From the NCBI RefSeq assembly GCF_018130165.1, contig NZ_JAFCLZ010000005.1:186001-250000 (forward strand): a stretch of DNA of 64,000 bases, given 5' to 3'. Positions 1 to 8,673 of the stretch are shown here, piece by piece (position 1 is the stretch's first letter; each line of letters opens with the position of its first letter). The translations under genes were made by a program, and so were the position numbers. This DNA is from Bradyrhizobium sp. JYMT SZCCT0180 (lineage in GTDB: Bacteria > Pseudomonadota > Alphaproteobacteria > Rhizobiales > Xanthobacteraceae). Under the pieces are notes generated by a model. That model saw nothing but the letters and a program-made list of their open reading frames with translations, was not told the origin of the DNA and searched no databases.

Positions 1-485
1 AGCAGCAGAACCTTCGGCTCCATCGCCAGCGCCCGCGCGATACCGACGCGCTGCTTCATGCCGCCGGAGATTTCCGACGGGCGCTTGTCCTTGGCATGGG
101 CCATCTGCACGAGGTTGAGATTGTGCATCACCCAGGCATCGCGCTCGCTGCGGGTCTTGCTCGAAGCGAACACCTTGTCGACGCCGAGGCGGACGTTTTC
201 ATAGACGGTCAGCCAGGGCAGCAGGCTGTGGTTCTGGAACACCACTGCGCGATCCGGTCCCGGCGAATTGACTTCGCGGTTTTCCAGCAGCACGCAGCCA
301 TTGGTGCAGTCGGTAAGGCCGGCCACGATGTTGAGCAGCGTGGACTTGCCGCAACCGGAATGGCCGATGATCGAGACGTATTCGCCCTTGTCGATCGTCA
401 GGTTGATTTCCTTCAGCACCTCGGTCGTGGCATTGCCGCGGGTGAAGGTCTTGTCGATGTGGTCGAGCTTCAGATAGGCCTGCAT
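1..485 (-). CDS. nrtD: Nitrate/bicarbonate-type ABC transporter ATP-binding protein, partial (3' end outside window)
   Basis: This is the ATPase of a nitrate-type ABC importer that powers uptake through the NrtB permease encoded just upstream. The start is the ATG complementary to 483-485, 12 bases after the nrtB stop codon. About 161 residues are visible: Walker A (GHSGCGKST) near residue 43, a Q-loop region (VVFQNHSLLPW) and the ABC signature (SEISGGMKQRVGIARAL). The Walker B aspartate and the C-terminus lie beyond the left edge. The family is NrtC/NrtD/SsuB/TauB. The NrtA and NrtB neighbours make nitrate, nitrite or cyanate the likely substrate, but that part is inference. It is the third gene of a minus-strand operon. 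Confidence 0.88.
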   Translation of the reverse strand, partial: MQAYLKLDHIDKTFTRGNATTEVLKEINLTIDKGEYVSIIGHSGCGKSTLLNIVAGLTDCTNGCVLLENREVNSPGPDRAVVFQNHSLLPWLTVYENVRLGVDKVFASSKTRSERDAWVMHNLNLVQMAHAKDKRPSEISGGMKQRVGIARALAMEPKVLL

Positions 486-497
486 GATAAGTTCCCT

Positions 498-1418
498 TCA
501 GCCTGCGGAGGTGCCGCGGGTCACGATCTTGCCCAGTCCTGCGATCAAGCGATCGAGCACGAAGCCGATGATGCCGACATAGAACAGCGCCAGGATGATT
601 TCGCTGATGTGCGAGGAGTTCCAGGCGTCCCAGATGAAGAAGCCGATGCCGACGCCGCCGATCAGCATTTCAGCGGCGACGATCGCGAGCCAGGACAGAC
701 CGATGCCGATGCGCAGACCCGTGAAGATGTAGGGGGCGGCGGCCGGGATCATGATCTTGCCGAAGAACTCCAGCGGATTGAGCTGCACCACGGCGGCGAC
801 GTTGCGGTAGTCCTGCGGGATGTTGCGGATGCCGACCGCGGTGTTGATGATGATCGGCCACACCGAGGTGATGAAGATAACGAAGATCGCCGAGGGCTGG
901 CCGTCGCGGAACGCAGCCAGCGACAGCGGCAGCCACGCCAGCGGCGGGATGGTGCGCAATACCTGGAACAAGGGATCGAGCCCGCGCATCGCCCAGACCG
1001 ACTGGCCGACCAGCGTGCCAAGCGCGACGCCGACGATGGCGGCGATCGAATAGCCGAGCGCGACGCGCTGCAGACTGGCGGAAAGATGCCAGAACAGGCC
1101 CTTGTCGATACCGCCGCGATCGAAGAACGGATCGAAGATCAGTTCCTTGGTGTCCTTGAACACGCGCGAGGGCGGCGGCAGGGTGGAGCCAGCGCGTTGG
1201 CAGACCAGCTCCCAGAACAGCATCAGGAGCGCGATCACGATCAGCGGCGGCACGACGCGCACCGCGGTGTCCTTGGCCATCTTGCTGTATTTTTCGGAAC
1301 GCGGCGGACGCTTCGGCGTCATCGTCACGACCGGGGTGGCAGCCGGAGCCGAAGCTCCAGGTGTCTTGGGCGCAACAATCGCGGTGGCGGGCTCGGTCTT
1401 GATCGCAGGCATGTTCAT
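498..1418 (-). CDS. nrtB: Nitrate-type ABC transporter permease
   Basis: Inner-membrane permease of 306 residues. A proline/alanine/threonine-rich cytoplasmic N-terminus of about 50 residues precedes a first membrane segment (PPLIVIALLMLFWELV). Further segments and the binding-protein-dependent transport (EAA-type) loop follow around residues 200-225. The long N-terminal tail and the sequence RTIPPLAWLPLSLAAF are as in NrtB rather than short SsuC/TauC permeases. It is the second gene of the operon, 60 bases downstream of nrtA. The start ATG is complementary to 1416-1418. Substrate assignment depends on the NrtA-like neighbour. Confidence 0.9.
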   Translation of the reverse strand: MNMPAIKTEPATAIVAPKTPGASAPAATPVVTMTPKRPPRSEKYSKMAKDTAVRVVPPLIVIALLMLFWELVCQRAGSTLPPPSRVFKDTKELIFDPFFDRGGIDKGLFWHLSASLQRVALGYSIAAIVGVALGTLVGQSVWAMRGLDPLFQVLRTIPPLAWLPLSLAAFRDGQPSAIFVIFITSVWPIIINTAVGIRNIPQDYRNVAAVVQLNPLEFFGKIMIPAAAPYIFTGLRIGIGLSWLAIVAAEMLIGGVGIGFFIWDAWNSSHISEIILALFYVGIIGFVLDRLIAGLGKIVTRGTSAG

Positions 1419-1478
1419 AGGAAATGCGTCTCCGTTTCAAATGGCAGGCCGCACGCCGAGGCGTGCGGCCGCCCTGGA

Positions 1479-2792
1479 TCAGACATCTGCACGCTTGATG
1501 GACAGCGACTTCAGGTACGCGGCCGGATCTTCCGGATCGAACACCTTGCCGTCGAAGAAGGTCTCCTTGCCGCGTGACTTCGAGGCCGGAATATCCGCAG
1601 CCGCGACGCCGAGCGCCTTGGCGGCATCGCGCCAGATGTCTTCGCGGTTGACCTTGGCGATCAGTGCCTTGGAGTCGAAGCCGGGCTCGAACTTGCCCCA
1701 GCGAATGTCCTCGGTCATGAACCACAGATCGTGGCTCTGGAACGGATAGGAGGCGTGGTCGCGCCAGTACTTCATGATGTGCGGTGAGTTCTCGACCACC
1801 TTGCCGGTGCCGTAGTCGAACTTGCCCCTGGCGCGATCGAGGATGTCCTCAACCGGGCAGTTGATCCACTGCCGCTTGCCCATGATGGTGGCGAGCTCTT
1901 CCTTGTTCTCCATCTTGTCGCACCATTGCTGCGCCTCCTGGATCGCCATGGTGATGGCCTGCGCAGCCTTCGGATTCTTGTCGACCCAGGCCGAGCGCAT
2001 CGCGAAGGATTTCTCGGGATGCTTGTTCCAGAGCTCGCCGGTGTTGAGTGCGGTGTAGCCGATCTTCTGATGCACGAGCTGGCCGGGCCAGGGCTCGCCG
2101 ACACAGAAGCAGTCCATGGTGCCGACCTTCATGTTGGCGACCATCTGCGGCGGCGGCACCGTAATGGTTTCGATGTCCTTGTCGGGATCGATGCCGCCGG
2201 CGGCGAGCCAGTAACGAATCCACAAATCGTGCGTGCCACCCGGGAACGTCATCGCCGCCTTGATTGGCTTGCCGGCAGCCTTCTTCTTTTCCAGCGCCTC
2301 CTTGAACGGTTTGGCGTCCAGGCCGACCTTGAGATCGGCGTATTCGTTCGAGACCGAGATGCACTGTGCGTCGAGATTGAGCCGCGCCAGGATGTACATC
2401 GGTGTCGGCTGGTTGTTCTGCGTCACCTTGCCGGCCGAGATCAGATACGGCATCGGGGTGAGGATGTGCGCGCCGTCGATGCCGTTGCCTTCCGATCCCA
2501 GCACGAGGTTGTCGCGCGTGGTGCCCCAGGAGGCCTGCTTCTGCACGTCGACATCGGGCACGCCGTGTTTGGCGAACAGGCCCTTGTCCTTGGCCACGAA
2601 CAGCGCGCCGGCATCGCTGAGCGCGATAAAGCCGAGCTTGGCCCCCTTCACTTCCGGACCCGCCCCTTGCGCGAAGGCGCCGGCCGGGAAATTCAGCTTG
2701 GCCGCGGCGAGCAACGCCGCCGTACCACCGGTCGCCTTCAGAAGCTGGCGGCGGCTGAAACCGTTTGAGGTCGGAATGGTGGGCTTCGTCAT
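1479..2792 (-). CDS. nrtA: Nitrate-type ABC transporter substrate-binding protein, Tat-exported
   Basis: Periplasmic binding protein of 437 residues, first gene of the nitrate-type operon. The reading frame stays open to 2915, but the ATG at 2792 is preferred. It follows a purine-rich ribosome site (GAGAGAC) and places a twin-arginine signal (SRRQLLKATGG) near residue 13, followed by an alanine-rich hydrophobic stretch ending near AGAFAQG. The mature part has the NrtA/CmpA architecture, including GGTHDLWIRYWLAAGGIDPD and the MDCFCVGEPWPGQLV region. The family binds nitrate/nitrite or bicarbonate; gene context and the candidate sigma-54 promoter favour nitrogen acquisition. Confidence 0.9.
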   Translation of the reverse strand: MTKPTIPTSNGFSRRQLLKATGGTAALLAAAKLNFPAGAFAQGAGPEVKGAKLGFIALSDAGALFVAKDKGLFAKHGVPDVDVQKQASWGTTRDNLVLGSEGNGIDGAHILTPMPYLISAGKVTQNNQPTPMYILARLNLDAQCISVSNEYADLKVGLDAKPFKEALEKKKAAGKPIKAAMTFPGGTHDLWIRYWLAAGGIDPDKDIETITVPPPQMVANMKVGTMDCFCVGEPWPGQLVHQKIGYTALNTGELWNKHPEKSFAMRSAWVDKNPKAAQAITMAIQEAQQWCDKMENKEELATIMGKRQWINCPVEDILDRARGKFDYGTGKVVENSPHIMKYWRDHASYPFQSHDLWFMTEDIRWGKFEPGFDSKALIAKVNREDIWRDAAKALGVAAADIPASKSRGKETFFDGKVFDPEDPAAYLKSLSIKRADV

Positions 2793-2946
2793 GGGTCTCT
2801 CTATCCTTCGTTGGAAATGGGGCCGTCCGAATGGGTCACCGCGCGAGGTCGCACGAGGGCGCGTTCCAGGGATGCCCCCGGAGTGCGGCGTCTCAATTCG
2901 GATGAGTGGTCTCAAGGGACGGCATCAATGGCGTCAGCACTAGCTA

Positions 2947-2963
2947 TTCAAGCTTCGTGCCAA
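2947..2963 (-). promoter_or_regulatory. Candidate sigma-54 (RpoN) promoter of the nrtABD operon
   Basis: On the minus strand the bases read TTGGCACGAAGCTTGAA, against the RpoN consensus YTGGCACGrNNNTTGCW. The -24 GG and -12 G are ten bases apart, and only the final C of the -12 element is A. It would start transcription near 2936, about 145 bases before nrtA. Nitrogen-regulated RpoN/NtrC control is standard for such operons. An NtrC enhancer was not clearly identified. Confidence 0.6.
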
Positions 2964-3070
2964 GCCTTCTTCGATACAAAAAACTTATAAATATCAGCGC
3001 GATGCAGATTCGATGCCGCAAAAATCGGCAGTGGTCAGGAACCAGTCATCGCTTTTCAAATTTGCGATTC

Positions 3071-3103
3071 GCCCAATCATTGTGCGCCGCACAAGGATTG
3101 GGC
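3071..3103. terminator. Long hairpin after the dioxygenase gene
   Basis: Inverted repeat with 15-base arms (GCCCAATC then TTGTGC, one mismatch) around a 3-base centre. It lies 20 bases beyond the stop codon of the minus-strand dioxygenase gene, so a transcription terminator is likeliest, although no T-run follows. Its position roughly 150 bp upstream of the nrtA sigma-54 start also allows an activator-binding site. Confidence 0.5.
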
Positions 3104-3123
3104 AGGCTTCGCACCAGCGTGCC

Positions 3124-4062
3124 TCAAGCGTCTTCCTTGGCGTTGTCAGTGGCCTTGTCAGCGGTCTTGGCCATCATCGGTTTTGGGGCGGCGCCATCGC
3201 CCGGTTTCATCCTGAATTCGTAAGTCATCAGGTGCCACGGCGCGGCCGCGGGCTTGCCGTCCGGCATCGTTGCGTCAGTGCGTTTTTCGATCTTCGCGAC
3301 CAGCTCGTCCTTGACGCCGAACACCACGTCGGAATCCAGGTACTTGTCACCCTCCATGAACACATGCGTGATCAGCGGCTGATAGCCCGGTGCCGCGACC
3401 AGGAAATGTACATGCGCCGGCCGCATCGCGTGACGGCGCACCCCAATGATCATCTCGCCGACCGGACCATCGGTCGGGATCGGATAGCTGCACGGCAAAA
3501 TGGTGCGGAAGAAGAACCGGCCGTCGGCATCGGTGACGAAGCGCGCCCGCGACGAGGGTCCGTCAGCGGCATAAGACGCCTTCTGTGAATCGTAATAGCC
3601 CTCGTCGTCAGCGTGCCAGATATCGACGGGAACATTCGCCAACGGCTTGCCGGCGAGGTCGGTGACACGGCTCTGCACGAACATCCGCTCGCCCGGCAAA
3701 TTGGCCGAAACGTCGGTGCCGTGCGGCATCACCTTGTGTTCGCCGACATAGAACGGCCCGAGCACGGTGGTCTCGGTGGCGCCTTCGCGTTCGCGATGAT
3801 TGACGGCGTCGACCAGCATCGAGACCCCGAGCACGTCGGAGAGCAGGATGAATTCCTGGCGGATCGGCGTGCACTTCTGGCCGGTCCGGGTCAGGAAATC
3901 GATCGCATATTCCCATTCCTCGAAGGTGAGATCGGTCCGGCTGACATAATCGTGCAACGATTTCACCAGCTCCTGCAGCAGGAATTTCGCCCGCGGATCC
4001 GGCGTGTCTTCGAAGCTGCGGATCACGGCGGCGGTCAGTTCGGTCTCGTTGAATTGGGGCAT
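3124..4062 (-). CDS. Intradiol ring-cleavage dioxygenase (hydroxyquinol/catechol 1,2-dioxygenase type)
   Basis: Non-heme Fe(III) dioxygenase of 312 residues that opens catechol-like rings between the two hydroxyls, giving muconate-type products. The N-terminal helical dimerisation domain covers about residues 1-95 and the catalytic beta-sandwich about 95-285. The four iron ligands are visible: a tyrosine in DEGYYDS (about 157), Tyr193 in CSYPIPTDGP, and His217/His219 in RPAHVHFLVAAPGY. The RPAHVHF and PLITHVF wording resembles hydroxyquinol 1,2-dioxygenases. A lysine- and alanine-rich tail of about 35 residues after the catalytic domain is unusual. It stands alone and diverges from the serine hydrolase at 4198. 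Confidence 0.85.
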   Translation of the reverse strand: MPQFNETELTAAVIRSFEDTPDPRAKFLLQELVKSLHDYVSRTDLTFEEWEYAIDFLTRTGQKCTPIRQEFILLSDVLGVSMLVDAVNHREREGATETTVLGPFYVGEHKVMPHGTDVSANLPGERMFVQSRVTDLAGKPLANVPVDIWHADDEGYYDSQKASYAADGPSSRARFVTDADGRFFFRTILPCSYPIPTDGPVGEMIIGVRRHAMRPAHVHFLVAAPGYQPLITHVFMEGDKYLDSDVVFGVKDELVAKIEKRTDATMPDGKPAAAPWHLMTYEFRMKPGDGAAPKPMMAKTADKATDNAKEDA

Positions 4063-4197
4063 TTTGGCTGTCCTGCGGGGTGCATGGTGGCTCGATCAAG
4101 CCTACACCACCATACCGCACGGGGTAAGCGCAGGCGGTTGGAACGGGGCACACTTTTCGGCTATCAAGGCTCCCTCGCCAGCCGGAGATCAGCCCTG

Positions 4198-5460
4198 ATG
4201 CTAGCCCCTACCCCCGCCTCGCCCGAGTCTGCCGGAATGTCGAAGCCGGCGCTCGACCGTCTCGAGAACCATCTCAAGCGGCGCTACATCGACGCCGGCC
4301 GCTTCCCGGGAACACAGGTCCTGATCTACCGCCGCGGCAAGGTCGTGCACTCGACCGTGCAGGGCTTTGCCGACATCGAGCGCAAGGTCCCGGTCAAGGA
4401 CGACACCATCTTCCGCATCTATTCGATGACCAAGCCGATCACGAGCGTGGCCTTCATGATGCTGCTCGAGGAGGGCCGCGTCGCGCTCGACGAGCCCGTC
4501 CATAAATACATTCCGGAATGGAAGAACCTCGGCGTGTTCCAGGCCGGCATCTTCCCGGCATTCCTGACCCGGCCGCCAACGAGGTCGATGCTGATCGTGG
4601 ACCTGTTGCGGCACACCTCGGGTCTTACTTATGGCTTCCAGCAGCGCTCCAATGTCGACGCCGCCTATCGCGAGAACAAGATCGGCGAGGTTATCAAGTC
4701 CGGCACGCTACAAAGCATGATCGAGGACCTCGCCAAAATCCCGCTGGAATTTTCGCCGGGCGAAGGCTGGAACTATTCGGTCTCCACCGACGTCGTCGGC
4801 TATCTGATCGGCAAGATCAGCGGCATGCCGTTCGAGCAATTTCTGAAGGAACGCATCTTCAATCCGCTCGGCATGAACGACACCGACTTCTTCGTGCCGG
4901 CAGACAAGGCGCATCGGTTCGCGGCGTGCTATTCGGCCGGCGTACAGATCGGCATGACGGCCGGCGAGGCCACATTGAAGCTGCAGGATGACCCGGCTAC
5001 GAGTTCGTTCCTTACCCCGCCCTCGCTCGTCTCCGGCGGCGGCGGCCTGTGCTCGACCGCTGCCGACTATCTCACCTTCTGCCGGGCGCTCCTCAATGGC
5101 GGCGAGCTTGGCGGCGTCAGGCTGCTCGGTCCGAAGACGCTGAAGCTGATGACGTCGAACCATCTGCCTGGCGGAGCGGACCTGCCGGCGATGTCGCGTT
5201 CGCTGTTCAGCGAAGCCGCCTATAACGGAATCGGGTTCGGTCTCGGCTTTGCCGTCACCATGCATCCGGAGCAAACGCTTATTCCCGGCAGCCCCGGCGA
5301 ATACAACTGGGGCGGTGCGGCGACGACGTCGTTCTTCATCGATCCCGCGGAAGAACTGATCACGATCTTCATGACGCAGGTGCTGCCGTCGAGCGCTTAT
5401 CCGCTGCGACGCGAACTGCGCACCCTCGTGTACTCGGCGATCACCGACAGCAATCTCTGA
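4198..5460 (+). CDS. Serine hydrolase, beta-lactamase/esterase family (class C-like fold)
   Basis: Protein of 420 residues in the penicillin-binding-protein-like family that includes EstB esterases, 6-aminohexanoate-dimer hydrolases and class C beta-lactamases. The nucleophile motif SMTK (SxxK) lies near residue 80, a YSVS tyrosine motif near 197 and a late glycine-rich EYNWGGAATTSF motif near 368, which matches the third (HxG/KTG-like) element. The frame extends far upstream, but the ATG at 4198 fits the family N-terminus (a short lead, then LDRLENHLKRRY). No signal peptide is seen, so an intracellular esterase or amidase is more likely than an antibiotic beta-lactamase. Substrate unknown. 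Confidence 0.85.
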   Translation: MLAPTPASPESAGMSKPALDRLENHLKRRYIDAGRFPGTQVLIYRRGKVVHSTVQGFADIERKVPVKDDTIFRIYSMTKPITSVAFMMLLEEGRVALDEPVHKYIPEWKNLGVFQAGIFPAFLTRPPTRSMLIVDLLRHTSGLTYGFQQRSNVDAAYRENKIGEVIKSGTLQSMIEDLAKIPLEFSPGEGWNYSVSTDVVGYLIGKISGMPFEQFLKERIFNPLGMNDTDFFVPADKAHRFAACYSAGVQIGMTAGEATLKLQDDPATSSFLTPPSLVSGGGGLCSTAADYLTFCRALLNGGELGGVRLLGPKTLKLMTSNHLPGGADLPAMSRSLFSEAAYNGIGFGLGFAVTMHPEQTLIPGSPGEYNWGGAATTSFFIDPAEELITIFMTQVLPSSAYPLRRELRTLVYSAITDSNL

Positions 5461-5474
5461 AACCGGAACCCCAT

Positions 5475-5496
5475 CCCGCGGCATAATTGCCGCGGG
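5475..5496. terminator. Bidirectional hairpin between convergent genes
   Basis: Nine-base perfect arms (CCCGCGGCA / TGCCGCGGG) around a TAAT loop, placed between the convergent serine hydrolase and dctM genes. No long T-run, as is common in this group of bacteria. Confidence 0.65.
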
Positions 5497-5509
5497 ACGG
5501 GTAGCCCGG

Positions 5510-6829
5510 CTATTTCAGCATCTGCGGCACGATCAGGCGCGGCAGAAACAGCGACACGCTGGGCCAGATGATCAGCGCCGCCAGCACCAGCAGCATCGGT
5601 ATCAGCATGATCACGGTGTCCTTGAGCGCATAGCGCAGCCGCACCCCCGCGATCGAGCACGCGATCATCAGACATAGCCCATAAGGCGGCGTCACCAGCC
5701 CGAACGCCAACGAGACAATCGAGATGATCGCAAACTGCACCGGGTGCAGATCGACCGACCGCGCCAGCGGCTCCAGCACGGTGCCGACGATCACGATCGC
5801 CGGGATGGCGTCGAGGAAACAGCCGACCACCAGGAAGCAGAAGGCGATGAAGAAGCCTGCCGCGATCGGTCCCATGCCCCAGGTCGAGACGTTGGCGAGC
5901 AGCCCCTCCGGGATCTTGTAATAGGCGAGCAGCCAGCCGAATGCGCTCGCCGTGCCGATGCAGAACAGCGCGACCCCGGCCAGCCGCCCGGTGTCGAGCA
6001 GAGCCTTGTACAGCTCCTTCGCGCCGGTCTCCCTGTAAAAGAAGGTCGACAGCGCCACCGAATACAGCACCGCGACACAAGCGGACTCGGTCGCGGTGAA
6101 CCAGCCGAGCAGAATGCCGCCAACGATGATGAACGGCGTTATCAGCGCTGGAATCGAGCGCCAGAGCGAGCAACGCATCTCCACCCAGCTCGATTTCGGA
6201 TAGGTCGGATAACCGCGGCGTACCGCATAGACGTGCACCGTGACCATCTGCGCGCCGGCAATCAGCAGTCCCGGAACGATGCCGGCGAGATACATCGCCG
6301 CGATCGATGTCGAGATCAGCCCACCCCACACGATCATCAGGATCGACGGCGGGATGATGACCGCGAGCACCGCCGACACCGCGGTAATGGCGATGGAGAA
6401 CGAGAGGTCGTAGCCCTCCTTGGTCTGGGCGTCGATGAAGATCTTGGACTGGCTCGCCGCATCCGCGGTCGAGGAGCCGGAGATTCCGGCAAAGAACACC
6501 GACAGCACGACGTTGATCTGCGCCAACGACCCCGGCCAGTGCCCGACCATCGAACGCGACAGCGCCACCAGGCGGTCGGTAATGCCGCCAATGCTCATCA
6601 GGTTCGCGGTCAGCAGGAAGAATGGCACCGCCAGCAAGATGAACGAGTTGTAGGCGTTGAAGGTTTCCTGCGCGAGCATCATCGCGGACAGCCGCGGCTC
6701 GATCAGCAGGATCGGCAGGCAGGCAAGCCCGAGCGCAAAGGCGACCGGCACGCGGATGATCAATAGCCCGATAAAGGTGCCAAACAAGACCAGCGCGGCC
6801 TCGCCGGAGGAGAGAACGCTGCCACTCAT
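5510..6829 (-). CDS. dctM: TRAP transporter large permease (DctM family)
   Basis: Integral membrane protein of 439 residues and the main translocation subunit of a TRAP importer, which uses an ion gradient rather than ATP. It has about 12 hydrophobic segments from the N-terminus (LVLFGTFIGLLIIRVPVAFA) onward. Family sequences include FAGISGSSTADAAS and IIPPSILMIVWG, and a C-terminal LVTPPYGLCLMIAC. The start ATG overlaps the dctQ stop by four bases (ATGA), typical translational coupling. Substrates of this family are usually C4-dicarboxylates, keto acids or aromatic acids; which one cannot be told from the permease. Confidence 0.93.
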   Translation of the reverse strand: MSGSVLSSGEAALVLFGTFIGLLIIRVPVAFALGLACLPILLIEPRLSAMMLAQETFNAYNSFILLAVPFFLLTANLMSIGGITDRLVALSRSMVGHWPGSLAQINVVLSVFFAGISGSSTADAASQSKIFIDAQTKEGYDLSFSIAITAVSAVLAVIIPPSILMIVWGGLISTSIAAMYLAGIVPGLLIAGAQMVTVHVYAVRRGYPTYPKSSWVEMRCSLWRSIPALITPFIIVGGILLGWFTATESACVAVLYSVALSTFFYRETGAKELYKALLDTGRLAGVALFCIGTASAFGWLLAYYKIPEGLLANVSTWGMGPIAAGFFIAFCFLVVGCFLDAIPAIVIVGTVLEPLARSVDLHPVQFAIISIVSLAFGLVTPPYGLCLMIACSIAGVRLRYALKDTVIMLIPMLLVLAALIIWPSVSLFLPRLIVPQMLK

Positions 6830-7341
6830 CGCTCAGTCCCCATCAGGATCCGCGTTTCGTCGACGATCTGCTCGCCCGCGAACGCGATCCAGGTGAAGCC
6901 TGCCACCGGCCATGCGACGTGAATCAGCCAGAGCGGAAGATCTGCGAGCTCCGACGTCCTGTTCCAGGCAAAGCGCGTGAACTCGATACCCGCCCACACG
7001 AACACCAGCGCCAGCGCCAGGATGCCGAGGCGTGCCAGGATCCGTACCAAAGCCTCGGAGCGCCGCGACAAATCCGGCCACACATCGACCTCGAAATGCT
7101 GCGCCTCCCTGACGCCGACCATGGCCCCGATCATGATCGTCCATATGAACAGGAACCGCGCCATCTCCTCGGTCCAGATGTAGGACGGGATGAACGGCGT
7201 ATAGCGCGAGATGATCTGCAGCGTGACCGGAATGACCAGGATACCGACACAGGCCGCCAGCAGGATTTCCAGCAATTTGCCATAGGCGCGCGTCAGTCGC
7301 CGCCACAGTGACGGATTGAAATCGATCGGCAGTTCGGTCAT
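6826..7341 (-). CDS. dctQ: TRAP transporter small permease (DctQ family)
   Basis: Membrane protein of 171 residues with four predicted hydrophobic segments: LLEILLAACVGILVIPVTLQ, FLFIWTIMIGAMVGV, ILARLGILALALVFVWAGIEF, and a C-terminal LIHVAWPVAGFTWIAF. The segment YIWTEEMARFLFIW is a DctQ hallmark. It pairs with DctM to form the TRAP membrane complex. It is the middle gene of dctP-dctQ-dctM, separated from dctP by an 81-base spacer with a strong hairpin. Confidence 0.92.
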   Translation of the reverse strand: MTELPIDFNPSLWRRLTRAYGKLLEILLAACVGILVIPVTLQIISRYTPFIPSYIWTEEMARFLFIWTIMIGAMVGVREAQHFEVDVWPDLSRRSEALVRILARLGILALALVFVWAGIEFTRFAWNRTSELADLPLWLIHVAWPVAGFTWIAFAGEQIVDETRILMGTER

Positions 7342-7371
7342 TGGCGCCCCCGCGCGGTAATACTCATCAAA

Positions 7372-7397
7372 CGGGGCAAGCGGTGAAGCTTGCCCCG
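7372..7397. terminator. Intercistronic hairpin between dctP and dctQ
   Basis: Perfect 10-base arms (CGGGGCAAGC / GCTTGCCCCG) around a 6-base loop, inside the dctP-dctQ spacer. In TRAP operons the binding protein is needed in excess over the permease; a partial terminator or 3'-end stabilising hairpin here would achieve that. Function inferred. Confidence 0.6.
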
Positions 7398-7422
7398 AAA
7401 CTCCGGTCTGCGACGCGCAGCC

Positions 7423-8421
7423 CTAGGCCATGTTGATTTTTTCGAAGATGCCCTCGGCGCCGATTTCCTTGGCGTAGGTAGCCATCACGGGATCGGCGAG
7501 CTTCTTCATGGCGTCGCGCTCCTGGAACGGCACGCGCTTGAGCTTGCCCGCCTTCTCCAGCGCGTCGAGCTTGATGACTTCCTCACTCGACTCGAGCTTG
7601 CGGCCGAAATCACCGGCCTCCTTGCCCGCTTTCATGATGGCGTCCTGCAGATCCTTGGGCAGGGTCTTGAGCGTCTTCACCGAGAAGCAGATCGGCCGGA
7701 TCGAGACCGCGTGCTCGGTCAGATTGAGGTGCGGCGCCACTTCGTAGAACTTCATCGCCTCGACGCCGGCGGCTTCGTTCTCGCCCGCGGCGATCACGCC
7801 ATTCTGGATGGCGTTGTAGACTTCGTTATAGGCGATGACAGTCGGACTCATGCCGACGGCTGCGAACGTCTTCGACCAGATCGGCGCACCCTGCACGCGC
7901 ACCTTGAGGCCCTTGAGGTCAGCCAGATTCTTGCACGGCTTGTTGGCGAAGATGTTGCGGATGCCGCCGCCGGAATAGCCGACCAGCACCACCTCGGCCT
8001 TCGCGGCGACTTCGTCGGCGATCGGCGCCAGGATATTCGCTTCAACGACCTTGTTCATGTGATCGATGCCCTTGAACACAAAGGGTGCATCGATGAACGG
8101 CGCCGCCTTGGCGAAGGTCGACATGTGAGCCGGCGAGACGATGCCGTAATCGACCGCTTTGCCCTGCGACATGTACTCGAAATACTGCTTCTCGAGACCG
8201 AGCGACGAGTTCTTGTGCAGCGTGAAATTGACGGGCTTGCCGTAATACTTCTTCACCAGCTCCTCGAACCGAACCAGCGCCTTGGTAAATGCGTGGTCGT
8301 CGTTGAACTGCACGGCGCCGTTCAGCGTGACAGGCGCCTGCGCCTTCAAAATGGACGGCATTCCAAGAACGCCCGCGGCCGCTGTCGCACCGAGTCCAGC
8401 CAATACTGTTCTGCGCTTCAT
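7423..8421 (-). CDS. dctP: TRAP transporter substrate-binding protein (DctP family)
   Basis: Periplasmic binding protein of 332 residues. A twin-arginine-like start (MKRRTVLAGLGATAAAGVLG) is followed by a cleavage region near LKAQAPV. The DctP fold is supported by a central arginine region (LKGLKVRVQGAPIWSKTF) and the EAAGVEAMKFYEVAPHL segment, which match the conserved arginine and hinge regions of the family. The ATG at 8421 has a good ribosome site (GGGAGGGG). It is the first gene of dctPQM and diverges from the histidine kinase. The substrate, probably an organic acid, cannot be deduced. Confidence 0.93.
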   Translation of the reverse strand: MKRRTVLAGLGATAAAGVLGMPSILKAQAPVTLNGAVQFNDDHAFTKALVRFEELVKKYYGKPVNFTLHKNSSLGLEKQYFEYMSQGKAVDYGIVSPAHMSTFAKAAPFIDAPFVFKGIDHMNKVVEANILAPIADEVAAKAEVVLVGYSGGGIRNIFANKPCKNLADLKGLKVRVQGAPIWSKTFAAVGMSPTVIAYNEVYNAIQNGVIAAGENEAAGVEAMKFYEVAPHLNLTEHAVSIRPICFSVKTLKTLPKDLQDAIMKAGKEAGDFGRKLESSEEVIKLDALEKAGKLKRVPFQERDAMKKLADPVMATYAKEIGAEGIFEKINMA

Positions 8422-8546
8422 GTTGTCCCCTCCCTGTGCCCCGCCCTTGTACCGGGTCGTGGGCTTGCCGACGTTGCGGCATGCAATTTTCCGAGCGTAT
8501 TCAAAAGAGCGCTGCGATGGAAGCTAATTCCAATGCGCGGATCGAA

Positions 8547-8559
8547 CAGCACAGTGCTG
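8547..8559. promoter_or_regulatory. Palindrome in the dctP / histidine-kinase divergent region
   Basis: CAGCACAGTGCTG is a perfect 13-base palindrome in the 252-base divergent intergenic region, about 130 bases upstream of dctP. It could be an operator for either side. No cognate regulator gene is adjacent. Confidence 0.35.
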
Positions 8560-8673
8560 CAGCATACGCAATGATGCGGCGCACCACGCAAGCCGCCGCT
8601 CCGCCGGTCACGAACGCTAAATCGGACTAAAATCCTTGGCGGATGCCGGCTGCTTCTCCTATGCTCGCGGCGG

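Larger units (their letters stand above)
2793..3123. other. Intergenic region upstream of nrtA
   Basis: This 331-base gap holds the presumed nrtA leader and promoter. From the gene outward it contains about 145 bases of possible untranslated leader, a sigma-54-like promoter at 2947-2963, an AT-rich tract near 2975-2995, and a long hairpin at 3071-3103 next to the dioxygenase stop codon. The long leader would have room for a NasT/ANTAR-type antitermination structure, as seen in other nitrate operons, but I could not recognise one with confidence. No further gene is supported. Confidence 0.6.

Noticed and set aside
96..1577. Plus-strand frame of 493 codons over the nitrate transporter genes
   Set aside because: Composition is Asp/His/Arg-rich mirror of the nrt genes, which match known families in detail on the minus strand.
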